From assembly GCA_944391485.1 (NCBI GenBank), contig CALXTQ010000021.1, positions 1 to 64,000 of the forward strand: a DNA stretch of 64,000 nucleotides, read 5' to 3'. Position 1 is the stretch's first letter. Each line of letters starts with the position of its first letter. Origin of the DNA: an uncultured Alphaproteobacteria bacterium. GTDB lineage: Bacteria > Pseudomonadota > Alphaproteobacteria > RF32 > CAG-239. The notes beneath the pieces were generated by a model, which did no database searches, was not told the DNA's origin, and saw only the letters and a program-made list of their open reading frames with translations. Position numbers and translations under genes: made by a program. Positions 34,840 through 43,396 of the stretch are shown piece by piece.

Positions 34840-35334
34840 ATGGGGAAGTTAAAATTTTTGCTTATTGCGGCAGTTCTGACCACGGTATTTTATTTAAGTG
34901 CGGCGGAAAAGCAAAAGTCTTATGAGGTCGATATGCGTCAGGCGGAACGGGTATCGTCTTTTTTGCTGTGGCAGTATAAGGAAAAGACGCTGACGGCCGG
35001 TTTCTGCGAATATCGCGGTTTTCCGATGACGGCATATACGGCGATGTTTGACCGGCTGACGAGTGCGGAACAGCAGGCCGCCGTCGATTTTATGACGCAT
35101 CTGCCGGAACTGGAGCGCCGCGCTTTTCAAAAGGAACTAGATGCCGCTTATGCGGAAATCGGACCGCAGATATCGGATCGTCTTCAAAAGTCATATGAAG
35201 AGGCCAGGCGGATGTATGTTGTCGGAAACAGCGATTTTTCTTTCGAAGATTATTGCGCCTACTTGAATGAAAATGCCGAAGAAATATTGGGAAAAATTTA
35301 TCAGAAAGCCTTCCGGAATGCCGACGGCCGGTAA
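34840..35334 (+). CDS. secreted or periplasmic helical protein, unknown function
   Basis: A 164-residue protein with an N-terminal hydrophobic signal (LKFLLIAAVLTTVFYLSAAE) followed by a mainly helical, charged domain. Two cysteines (GFCEYRG and DYCAYLN) could pair outside the cytoplasm. No family recognised. ATG follows AAAGGACGG. Confidence 0.65.
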   Translation: MGKLKFLLIAAVLTTVFYLSAAEKQKSYEVDMRQAERVSSFLLWQYKEKTLTAGFCEYRGFPMTAYTAMFDRLTSAEQQAAVDFMTHLPELERRAFQKELDAAYAEIGPQISDRLQKSYEEARRMYVVGNSDFSFEDYCAYLNENAEEILGKIYQKAFRNADGR

Positions 35335-35439
35335 AAAGACGTATGATTGCTGCAAAAACTTTTCTTCAGGCAGACAACCCTTGCCCGGCCGTTGTTAAAA
35401 TTTTCCGTATTGCCGGCCGTTTCAAAAATCAAAGTTTTT

Positions 35440-35895
35440 TTATGCTTTCTGTGTCCAGCGTCCGGCGGAATCCTGCTGCCAGTAAAAAATTTCCAAACCG
35501 GCGGATTTCAGCTCTTTCCATAAAGTTCTGGCCTGTTCGACGGCAGAGGTCGAATTACCGTCAAAAATGTTGAATGTTCTGTCGTATTTGGCCGCTTCTT
35601 CAGGAGAGGTGAGGGCTCCGTCGACCAGAAACAGCATTGCCGCATTATTGGGATTGTCATCTCCCGATGACAGCCAAATCGGCTGAAGTTCGGCAAAACC
35701 ATCTTTTTTGGCCCCGTGCGGCAGAAAGGACTGATCGTTGTACGTCCACAGCAGGGCATTTATAAATTCAATGCGTTCATCATTGCCGATTTTGACTTTG
35801 ATATGTTTTCCCGTTTCATAGGCTTTTTCCAGAAGTTTGGGCAAAACGTTTTCCAAAGTCTGATTTTGCAGATGATAAAAATCGACGCGGCTCAT
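35440..35895 (-). CDS. holC: DNA polymerase III chi subunit
   Basis: A 151-residue subunit of the replicative clamp-loader complex that contacts single-strand binding protein. The N-terminal FYHLQNQTLENVLPKLLEKA and the central LLWTYNDQSFLPHGAKKDG match the HolC fold, with W-rich C-terminal half and final WQQDSAGRW. Start overlaps the end of the upstream protease gene by four bases (ATGA), so it is translationally coupled. Confidence 0.9.
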   Translation of the reverse strand: MSRVDFYHLQNQTLENVLPKLLEKAYETGKHIKVKIGNDERIEFINALLWTYNDQSFLPHGAKKDGFAELQPIWLSSGDDNPNNAAMLFLVDGALTSPEEAAKYDRTFNIFDGNSTSAVEQARTLWKELKSAGLEIFYWQQDSAGRWTQKA

Positions 35896-37325
35896 TTTTT
35901 CTCCACCAGTTTGATTGCGGCAAAGTGCAGAATCCCCTTATCCTGCACAAGCAGCAGCACCGGACGGTTGTTTTCCCTCCGGGCTTCGTTGACAAAGTTT
36001 TTCAGGTCCTCGACGTTGAAAACGTCTTTCTTATCGACCTTGACAATTACGTCGCCGATGCGCAGCCCTTTGTTGACGGCGTCCGAATAACTGTAGATTT
36101 CGCTGACAACGACGCCTTTGCTGTCTGGCGGCAGCTGAAACTTATCTAGTGCCGCCGCGTCGATTTCGGAAACTTTGATGCCAAGTTCCCGGATGACATA
36201 TGGATCTTCTGCCTTCTCTGCCGGAGCAGCCTTCTGTTCGGAACCTGCATTTCCGGGAACAGACGGTTCTTCCGACATAAGTTCTACTGGAACTTTAAAA
36301 TTCAGCTTTTGTTTATTGCGCCAGATTTCGATCGGGGCCGTATGTCCCACCGCCGTTTCCGCAACCAGCCGCGACAAGTTTTTTGTATTGTCTATGTCAT
36401 GGCCGTCAAAATTCAGGACAATATCTCCGGCCTGAATGCCGGCTTTTGCCGCCGGAGAATTTTCGGCTAGTCCCGATACCAGAACGCCGTTGGAAACGCT
36501 TAACCCGACAGCCGCCGCAATTTCCTCAGTGTTCGGCTGGATTTTTATGCCGATCCAGCCGCGCTTGACTTCACCGCTGTTCTTCAGCTGTTCGATAACC
36601 CAGCCCGCCTGATTGACGGGAATGGCAAAACCGATGCCCATATTGCCGCCGGAAGTTGAAAAAATGGCGCTGTTGATGCCGATGACTTCTCCCTGCATGT
36701 TAAACATCGGGCCTCCGGAACTTCCCTGATTTATCGACGCGTCCGTCTGAATGAAGTTGTCGTAAGGGCCGGATTCGATGTCTCTGGATTTTGCGGAGAC
36801 AATCCCGGCCGTAACGCTGCCGCCCAAGCCGAAGGGATTGCCTATAGCCAGCACCCAGTCACCGACACGGATATGATCGGAGTTTCCGATGACGGCGGGC
36901 GAAAGTTTTTTGTTTGTCGTTATTTTGATCAGGGCAATGTCCGTTTTCAGGTCCGTGCCGATGAGTTCGGCCTCGACTTTTGTATTGTCGGAAAGAATGA
37001 CGTTGATAACTTCGGCTTTGTCGATAACATGATAATTGGTAACGATATAGCCGTCTTCACTGATAATAAAGCCGGAACCGAGAGCCACCTGATTATTTTC
37101 TTTTTGGTTGAAAAAATGTTCGATTGCCGGATTCGGGCTGACAAAGTCGGGAGACTTTTCTTCTTCCGGAGTATCTCTGCTGATGGTCGAGATATTGACC
37201 ACCGAAGGAATCAGCCTTTCGGCCAGGTCCGCAAACGACGGCAAACCGCCTTGCGCCGCGGCCGGCAGACTTTGCAGCAGAACCGCGGCGGCAAGAATAT
37301 ATTTCAGATGCTTCCGGAAAGTCAT
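35892..37325 (-). CDS. degP: periplasmic serine protease DegP/HtrA (Do family)
   Basis: Degrades or refolds damaged envelope proteins. 477 residues: signal peptide ending AAAQG; trypsin-like domain with catalytic His in VTNYHVIDK, Asp in TDIALIKI and Ser in QGSSGGPMFN; two PDZ domains (about 285-370 and 395-470) separated by a proline/alanine/glutamate linker. Located just downstream of hflK-hflC, the usual alphaproteobacterial order, and overlapping holC. Confidence 0.95.
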   Translation of the reverse strand: MTFRKHLKYILAAAVLLQSLPAAAQGGLPSFADLAERLIPSVVNISTISRDTPEEEKSPDFVSPNPAIEHFFNQKENNQVALGSGFIISEDGYIVTNYHVIDKAEVINVILSDNTKVEAELIGTDLKTDIALIKITTNKKLSPAVIGNSDHIRVGDWVLAIGNPFGLGGSVTAGIVSAKSRDIESGPYDNFIQTDASINQGSSGGPMFNMQGEVIGINSAIFSTSGGNMGIGFAIPVNQAGWVIEQLKNSGEVKRGWIGIKIQPNTEEIAAAVGLSVSNGVLVSGLAENSPAAKAGIQAGDIVLNFDGHDIDNTKNLSRLVAETAVGHTAPIEIWRNKQKLNFKVPVELMSEEPSVPGNAGSEQKAAPAEKAEDPYVIRELGIKVSEIDAAALDKFQLPPDSKGVVVSEIYSYSDAVNKGLRIGDVIVKVDKKDVFNVEDLKNFVNEARRENNRPVLLLVQDKGILHFAAIKLVEKK

Positions 37326-37331
37326 TAGATA

Positions 37332-38207
37332 TTATCTTCCCGATTTCAGCGAGCTTTTGAAAAATTCAAAAAACTCTGAATCCGGCGACAAAACCAGCGA
37401 AGCCTCGCCGTCGGACATGGCTTTGCGGTAAGCCTCCAGAGACCTATAAAAGGCATAAAAGCGCGGATCTGTATTGGCGGCGTTGTTCCAGATCATGATT
37501 GCTTCTCTGTCTCCTTCGCCGCGGGTAATCTGAGCCTGTTTTTCCGCTTCGGCGATAATGATTGTTCTTTCCTTATCAGCCTGAGCGCGGATCTGCTGAG
37601 CCTGCTGTTGTCCCTGCGCGCGAAACTCCTTGGCGTCTCTTTCGCGTTCGGTTTTCATGCGGGCGTTAATCGCCTGAAGAACTTCCAGCGGCAGGTCTGC
37701 CCGGCGGATACGCACGTCGGCCACGCTGACGCCGATCTGGGCCGCATCGACTTTGACGGCGCTGCTGATATCGGCCATAATCTGCGTTCTTTTCTGCGAC
37801 AAAAGCTCCTGAAGGGTAATCCGTCCCAAAATCTTTCTGACGGAAGAATTGACGATTTCTTCCAGCTTGCTGCGCGCCTGCGCTTCCGTGCGAACCGTCT
37901 TGTAAAACTTCAGCGGATCGACGATTCTGTAACGCGTAAAGCTGTCGACATCAAGGCGTTTTTTATCGTTGAGAACGACTTCTTGCGCCGGCGGGTCAAG
38001 ATTTAACAGCCGGGTGTCATAGAGAGTAACATTCTGGATAAACGGGATTTTGAATTTTAGCCCCGGTTCCTTAACGAGTCTGACTGGTTCGCCAAATTGC
38101 AGGACAATAGCCTGTTCCGCCTGATTGACGACATAGACCGAGTTGGCGGCAACAAACAAAACCGCAACCAGAACGGCCAGGGCGTAATATTTAATTTTAT
38201 CACTCAT
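37332..38207 (-). CDS. hflC: HflC, regulator of FtsH protease
   Basis: Inner-membrane SPFH/prohibitin-family protein that, with HflK, forms a large cage around FtsH and modulates its proteolysis. The 291-residue protein has an N-terminal membrane anchor (LAVLVAVLFVAANSVYVVNQ). The SPFH domain starts at AIVLQFGEPVRLVKEPGLKF, and a long helical region is rich in Ala/Gln/Arg (QGQQQAQQIRAQADKERT). ATG follows CAGGAGAA, two bases after hflK. Confidence 0.95.
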   Translation of the reverse strand: MSDKIKYYALAVLVAVLFVAANSVYVVNQAEQAIVLQFGEPVRLVKEPGLKFKIPFIQNVTLYDTRLLNLDPPAQEVVLNDKKRLDVDSFTRYRIVDPLKFYKTVRTEAQARSKLEEIVNSSVRKILGRITLQELLSQKRTQIMADISSAVKVDAAQIGVSVADVRIRRADLPLEVLQAINARMKTERERDAKEFRAQGQQQAQQIRAQADKERTIIIAEAEKQAQITRGEGDREAIMIWNNAANTDPRFYAFYRSLEAYRKAMSDGEASLVLSPDSEFFEFFKSSLKSGR

Positions 38208-38209
38208 TT

Positions 38210-39313
38210 TTATTTCTCCTGGTTGGGAACCGTATTTTTGTTAAGAGGCAGCAAGGGCAGCACGTTCTGGCCTTTTGAAGACGGATCGAGAATAACTTTG
38301 TTGGAGTTGCCCAGAACCTCTTCCATAGTTTCCAGATACAGGCGTTTGATTGTTACGTCCCGTCCTTCTTTGTAGGCATTGTAAACCGACAGAAAACGTT
38401 CGGCGTCACCTTTTGCCTTATTGACAACGGCGGCTTTGTAAGCCTGAGCGTTCTGCAGGCGCTGCGCGGCTTCGCCCCGCGCTTTGGGCAGGACTTCGTT
38501 TCTGTAGGCCTCGGCTTCGTTTTTGAAGCGTTCCATATCGGCTTTGGCGCGCTGAACCTCGTTAAAGGCGTCGACAACCTGTTTCGGCGGGTCGGCTTTC
38601 TGCAGCTTGACGCGGACAATTTCAATGCCCGATCCGAACTCGTTCAGAACTTTCTGCAGTTCTTCCTTCGTCTCGTCTTCAACCTTGCCGCGGTCGCCGG
38701 TAATAATCGGCTGCATTTCGGACTGCCCGACAATTTCGCGCAGAACGGACTGTGCAGCCACGCGCACCGTTACATCCGGGCTGCGCATGTTGAAGAGGTA
38801 ATCTTTGGCGTTGTTGATTTTCCAGACGACGGTCAGATTGATATCCACGATGTTCTCGTCGCCGGTCAGCATATGGCTTTCCGTAAAGGAGGAAAGTTCC
38901 TTGTCATAAGAGACGCCGCGGCTGTTGCGCAGGCCGGCAATATTGGAGGCGTCATAAGCTTCGGCCACGCCGAGCGTAATGCTGCGCTCCTGCGAAATGT
39001 TGACTTTTTCGACATTTTCTATCGGGTAGGGCAGATGGTAGTGCAAACCGGGATCCGTTGTATCGACATACCGGCCGAACCGCAGGACAACGCCCTGTTC
39101 GCTTGGCTGAATTTGGTAAAAACCGGAGGCGAGCCAGATCAGAAGGATCGCCATGACCGCCCACTTTATCTTAAAGTCAAAGCCGTCGTTGTCTTTTTTT
39201 AACTTGGTGATTCTGCTGAAATCGACAACCTTGGATTTGCTGTCTTCTTCGTCATCTGCGCCCCAGGGGTTGACATCGTCGCTGCTGCCCCAGGGTCCTT
39301 GATTTTTTGCCAT
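38210..39313 (-). CDS. hflK: HflK, regulator of FtsH protease
   Basis: Partner of HflC. Of 367 residues, the N-terminus has the typical MAKNQGPWGSSDDVNPWG glycine/tryptophan region on the cytoplasmic side, then a membrane helix (WAVMAILLIWLASGFYQI), an SPFH domain (VVLRFGRYVDTTDPGLHYHL) and a long alpha-helical stretch (NEVLPKARGEAAQRLQNA). ATG follows AAAGGGATAA. Transcribed as hflK-hflC-degP-holC. Confidence 0.95.
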   Translation of the reverse strand: MAKNQGPWGSSDDVNPWGADDEEDSKSKVVDFSRITKLKKDNDGFDFKIKWAVMAILLIWLASGFYQIQPSEQGVVLRFGRYVDTTDPGLHYHLPYPIENVEKVNISQERSITLGVAEAYDASNIAGLRNSRGVSYDKELSSFTESHMLTGDENIVDINLTVVWKINNAKDYLFNMRSPDVTVRVAAQSVLREIVGQSEMQPIITGDRGKVEDETKEELQKVLNEFGSGIEIVRVKLQKADPPKQVVDAFNEVQRAKADMERFKNEAEAYRNEVLPKARGEAAQRLQNAQAYKAAVVNKAKGDAERFLSVYNAYKEGRDVTIKRLYLETMEEVLGNSNKVILDPSSKGQNVLPLLPLNKNTVPNQEK

Positions 39314-39431
39314 ATTTTATCCCTTTAAATAATTTATTTTGTTGTATAAATACAAGTCTATTTATATATAGTATAAAAGTAATCTAAAAACAATTATCGT
39401 CAAAATATATCAACAGGGGGACAGCGCTGTT

Positions 39432-40430
39432 ATGGAAGAACAGATAAGGGAAATTGCCGGCCGCTATTTTCCGGCGGAAAATATTGAGAGCGTCAGGGTT
39501 ATGAACGGGCGCGCCATTATTACGCTCGTTAATCTGGCCGAAAACGCGGCTTTGGATGAAAAAGTCAGGCAGGAAGTCAATAAGACTTTCGGGATTGAAA
39601 AGGTTTCCGTTATTTATACCGCTTCCCGGCAGAATACCGGATTACGGCCGGAAGAGCCGAAATGGCAGATGCCGGGCGTCAAAAAGATTATTGCCGTTGC
39701 GTCGGGCAAAGGCGGCGTCGGCAAGTCGACGACGTCGGTCAATCTGGCGCTTGCATTGGCCAATCTCGGCCTGAAAACGGCTTTGTTTGATGCCGACATT
39801 TACGGTCCTTCGGTTCCGACCATGCTCGGGTATGAAGGGGTCGGTCCGGTTTCGGAAGACGGAAAAACGTTTGAGCCGTTCCTTTACATGGGCATAAAGT
39901 CAATGTCTATCGGAACACTGATTGACAGGGATGTTCCGCTGATCTGGCGCGGAGCCAAAGCCTGCGGGGCGATAGAGCAGCTTATGACCGAAGTCAGGTG
40001 GGGCGATATTGACGTAATGGTTATCGACATGCCTCCCGGAACCGGCGATATTCAGATTACCCTGTCGCAGAAAATAGACCTGGCCGGAGCCGTTATTGTC
40101 TCCACGCCGCAAGATATTGCGCTGATTGATGCCGTCAAGGGTGTCAATATGTTCAAGAAGGTTAATGTGCCGATCCTGGGCATTATCGAAAACATGAGTT
40201 ATTATATTTGTGAAAAATGCGGTGCCCGCGCCGATATCTTCGGGCATGAAGGCGCGAAACAGACGGCTGAGAAGCTTGGCGTTCCCTTTCTTGGAGAAAT
40301 TCCGCTGCATATTGCCATCCGCGAAAATTCGGACAACGGCACGCCGATTGTCATGGCCGATCCGGAAGGGCCTTATACCCGCGCGTATGAGGAAATTGCC
40401 GCCAAAATCAAGGCCGGGCTGGGATTATAA
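39432..40430 (+). CDS. mrp: Mrp/ApbC-family iron-sulfur cluster carrier ATPase
   Basis: P-loop NTPase that carries 4Fe-4S clusters to target proteins. An N-terminal MIP18-like domain spans residues 1-75. The deviant Walker A is in AVASGKGGVGKSTTSVNLAL near 90, the switch region in DADIYGPSVPTMLG, and Walker B in VIDMPPGTGDIQITLSQ. The cluster-binding pair is CEKCG near 257-260. ATG follows CAGGGGG. Ends at a bidirectional terminator. Confidence 0.95.
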   Translation: MEEQIREIAGRYFPAENIESVRVMNGRAIITLVNLAENAALDEKVRQEVNKTFGIEKVSVIYTASRQNTGLRPEEPKWQMPGVKKIIAVASGKGGVGKSTTSVNLALALANLGLKTALFDADIYGPSVPTMLGYEGVGPVSEDGKTFEPFLYMGIKSMSIGTLIDRDVPLIWRGAKACGAIEQLMTEVRWGDIDVMVIDMPPGTGDIQITLSQKIDLAGAVIVSTPQDIALIDAVKGVNMFKKVNVPILGIIENMSYYICEKCGARADIFGHEGAKQTAEKLGVPFLGEIPLHIAIRENSDNGTPIVMADPEGPYTRAYEEIAAKIKAGLGL

Positions 40431-40465
40431 AGCAGGTTGCAAAATAAAATATTAGTACCGGTAAA

Positions 40466-40498
40466 AAACTTAAGGCTCCGTTGCGGAGCCTTAAGTTT
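40466..40498. terminator. bidirectional terminator between mrp and the next gene
   Basis: CTTAAGGCTCCG (40469) pairs perfectly with CGGAGCCTTAAG (40484) around TTG, flanked by AAA/TTT on both sides. The stop codon of the convergent gene lies inside its outer edge. Confidence 0.9.
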
Positions 40499-41351
40499 AA
40501 TGGTAAAACGACCTGTTTATTTTTAGGCGGTTTACCAGCCGGACGGTAATTGCATTGTCCGGCGCAATATTGATGACTCTGGCATCCCAGATGTCCTCAA
40601 CAATTTCTTCCGGAGCCGATGCCAGTTCGGGACGGGCCGGATCAACAACCTGAGCATATATGCCGCGGCCCAGAAATTGCACGGTGCCTTTGGGCATGCA
40701 GAATTCATGGTCGGCGATTTTTACCTGATAAAGTTTTCCCAGACAGATATCCCGGTATTCCCGTTTGTTGGGCGATAGGGCCGTCAGCGGTTCGCAGATC
40801 CGGATAAATTCCCTTTCGTTATCGGTAAGGGCATAACCCGTTACCGCATCTGCCACAAGGATTTTATTGTCCGGCGTTACGAGCCTGATGCTGAGAGGCT
40901 GTCCGGGTTTGAAATTCTGCATGCGATAGTCGGTTTCTTTCCGTATGAGCGGAAACGCTTGGGCTCCGGCTTTTAATATAAGGCCGGCCGGCGTTGTCAG
41001 CTCGATTTTTCCCGTGATTTCCACGCCGCAGCAAACATTTTTCCGAAACAGGCAGCTTTCGCTCAGGACGGCGGATATCAACCCGTTTTCCAAAAATCCG
41101 ATAATCCGGATTTCGATCTCTTCATCGGTTCCCAAAACATAGAGGTTACCGCCGAGGTTCTTTTCCCAGATAACGCCGTAAGCGCCGTTGTCTGTTTTGA
41201 AAAGGACGAGTTCTTCAACCGCGCTTATTTCCGTAACTTTGGCCTGGTAAATTTCGCCGCGGTTAAATATCTGCGGATAAGCCGCAATAACGCTCAGTTC
41301 TTCTTTAATAAATTGTGTGGTTTTCATTCTTTTTTGTATTTGGTTTAACAT
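40497..41351 (-). CDS. hypothetical protein, possibly S1/OB-fold repeats
   Basis: A 284-residue soluble protein without known family. Three segments share a beta-rich pattern: GEIYQAKVTEISAVEEL, then VCCGVEITGKIELTTPAGLI, then LGKLYQVKIADHEF. Each is followed by a glycine turn and a second half-barrel, which suggests OB/S1-like modules and hence RNA or ligand binding (inference only). Start uncertain: ATG 41351 lacks a ribosome site, and ATG 41327 has only a purine-rich stretch. Convergent with mrp. Confidence 0.6.
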   Translation of the reverse strand: MLNQIQKRMKTTQFIKEELSVIAAYPQIFNRGEIYQAKVTEISAVEELVLFKTDNGAYGVIWEKNLGGNLYVLGTDEEIEIRIIGFLENGLISAVLSESCLFRKNVCCGVEITGKIELTTPAGLILKAGAQAFPLIRKETDYRMQNFKPGQPLSIRLVTPDNKILVADAVTGYALTDNEREFIRICEPLTALSPNKREYRDICLGKLYQVKIADHEFCMPKGTVQFLGRGIYAQVVDPARPELASAPEEIVEDIWDARVINIAPDNAITVRLVNRLKINRSFYH

Positions 41352-41482
41352 ATTATTTCGAAAACGCCACTCTCACAATAATCCTCAATAGTAAAATATT
41401 ACACCAAGGATACTCCAGAAAAAACAAACTGTAAAGTATGTCTGGCAAAATTTGTCCATTGATCGGCGCTTTTTAAAAGGCG

Positions 41483-41509
41483 AAAGCCCTGCTGGCTGGG
41501 CAGGGCTTT
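41483..41509 (-). terminator. hairpin downstream of the 104-codon gene
   Basis: AAAGCCCTGC and GCAGGGCTTT form a ten-pair stem with a seven-base loop, located just past the end of the minus-strand gene at 41537. The following T run on that strand is interrupted, so strength is uncertain. Confidence 0.6.
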
Positions 41510-41536
41510 CTGGATAATTGTTTAATAATAAATGTC

Positions 41537-41851
41537 TTATCGGCTTCTTATGGCTTTTACTTCCAGATCATCGCCGATAAAAATGACCTGAATCAAAATC
41601 GGACTGCCCGGCTTGAGAGTTTCCAAGTCCACGGCGGATTCCTTAATGACCGCTTCAAAAGAGTCGCAGTAAATCGGAATAGCTGCCATCGGCTGTCCGT
41701 TTGTTTTTTTATAATAGGCGGAATAAAGCTGTCCGAGCCAGACGACGCCGCCGGAATGCTCTTTTGAGCCTTTTTCGATCGCTTTGGAAAAGTCAAATTC
41801 CAAAGGATAATTTTTTTTCTCCATAAAATAAAGGTTTTTTAGGTTCGACAT
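41537..41851 (-). CDS. small hypothetical protein
   Basis: A 104-residue (or 95-residue, from an internal ATG at 41824) soluble protein. Short beta-rich stretches (GGVVWLGQLYSAYY, ILIQVIFIGDDLEVKAIRS) and no motif I recognise. Neither possible start has a clear ribosome site. A hairpin follows on the same strand. Confidence 0.55.
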   Translation of the reverse strand: MSNLKNLYFMEKKNYPLEFDFSKAIEKGSKEHSGGVVWLGQLYSAYYKKTNGQPMAAIPIYCDSFEAVIKESAVDLETLKPGSPILIQVIFIGDDLEVKAIRSR

Positions 41852-42031
41852 AAGCCCGGATAGCCGGACCCGATATTTTGAACGGAAAAAGATCCGTTTA
41901 AATTCTGTGCAAAATCAATCAGTCAAACCGCTTAAAAAGCTTTAAGCAGGCTAAATTATAGTTCCAGAATAATGATTGATTAAGCGCAAAATAACACAGA
42001 AAATTAAAAAAAGCAATATTTTTGACAAAAT

Positions 42032-43396
42032 TTATTGTCTGTCCAATTCATTCAGCCGGGACAAGAGGTCGTTTATTTTAAGGCGCAGCTGCGGCAAAGG
42101 CGATGACCGCAGAGCCGTTTCCGCCTGTTTTCGGGCAATATCCAGGGCGCCGATGCGCAGGCTGAATTCGGCCGAGGCATAATTGGAGGCGGCCATGTCA
42201 TTCAATCCGCCGTAAGCTCTGGCCAACAGCAGCCAACCGTAGGTATCGGGTTTTTGCAGCAGGGATTTGTTCAGAATGGTGGCTATTTGTCTGAGCTCGG
42301 ATTGCGTTGGATTATCTTCCAGCGCTGCATGTGCCAGATTAATCTGGAACAGGGCCGACCCCGGCAGAAGCTCCAGAGCTCTTTTGTATTCAGATTTGGC
42401 CTCTTTGATTTTTCCCGTTTCCATGTAAATCTGTCCTTTTAGTTCATGAAAATACGGATTGTTCGGTTCTTCGCGGAGCAGCCCGTCGATGAGGCTTAGG
42501 GATTGAGAAATTTTCAGCATTTTGAAATAGGCGATTGCCCGGGCATAACGCGCGGCGGCGGAAGGATCGCCGGCCGGATATTTTTGCAGCGTTTTCTGCG
42601 GCGGCTGCAAAAATGCGTACAGTTTGGCTTTGACTCTTTCAAAAGCTTCGTCTTCTTGCGCCGGAGGCGGAAAGGGCGATTGTCTGACGGCGTTGTCCAG
42701 AAAGCTGATGCGTTCTGAGGTAACCGGGTGTGTGCGAAAGTAGGGATTTTCCTCAACGCCATTCAGCATATTTTGCCGCGAAATCTTTTTCATGAAATTG
42801 CGCATTCCCTGCGGAGACTGTTCCGTCTTTTTCAGCAGGGCAACCGCCGATTCGTCGGCGCTGCGCTCTTCTTCCACCTGATAGGCGAGCAGACTGTTTA
42901 TGGCCGAGCTCTGCGACCCCAGGGCAATCGCTATTGCAACATCTGCTCTTCCCGTTGCCGCTGCCGCGGCGCCGGCAGCCAGAAGAGAGGCTAAGCTGAC
43001 CTGCTGCAGGTTTTGTAGTTTGATTTTTTGCCGGAGAATGTGGCCGCCCTGAATATGTCCCGTCTCGTGCGCCAGAACGCCAGCGATTTCATTTTGGGAT
43101 TCTGCCTTGATCAGCGTTCCCGTATTGACAAACATATTGTTGCCGTCCCCGACAAAAGCATTCAGACTGTCGTCATTGACGATATAGATATTGTTGCGTT
43201 TGAACGGAATATTGGCGGCTTTGAAAATCGGACGCAGGGTATCTGCCAGAAACTGCTCGGTTTCCTCATCCGAGATCAGACTGATGCGGTCTTGGGCAAA
43301 AGCCTGAGAGAAAAAGGCTGACAGCAGCAGAATGCCGCATGCCAGCCTTGAAAATGCCTTCCGTAAACCGTGAATTACCCTATAAGTTTTCTCCAC
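42032..43396 (-). CDS. bepA: periplasmic M48 metalloprotease with TPR repeats (BepA-like)
   Basis: Outer-membrane-protein quality-control protease. 454 residues: signal peptide ending QAFA; M48 peptidase domain with the zinc motif in VLAHETGHIQGGH (about residue 108) and the third ligand region in EVEEERSADESAV. From about 280 on there are tetratricopeptide-like helical repeats (NPYFHELKGQIYMETGKIKE). This matches the E. coli BepA/YfgC architecture. The start overlaps the rne stop by 22 bases. Confidence 0.9.
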   Translation of the reverse strand: MEKTYRVIHGLRKAFSRLACGILLLSAFFSQAFAQDRISLISDEETEQFLADTLRPIFKAANIPFKRNNIYIVNDDSLNAFVGDGNNMFVNTGTLIKAESQNEIAGVLAHETGHIQGGHILRQKIKLQNLQQVSLASLLAAGAAAAATGRADVAIAIALGSQSSAINSLLAYQVEEERSADESAVALLKKTEQSPQGMRNFMKKISRQNMLNGVEENPYFRTHPVTSERISFLDNAVRQSPFPPPAQEDEAFERVKAKLYAFLQPPQKTLQKYPAGDPSAAARYARAIAYFKMLKISQSLSLIDGLLREEPNNPYFHELKGQIYMETGKIKEAKSEYKRALELLPGSALFQINLAHAALEDNPTQSELRQIATILNKSLLQKPDTYGWLLLARAYGGLNDMAASNYASAEFSLRIGALDIARKQAETALRSSPLPQLRLKINDLLSRLNELDRQ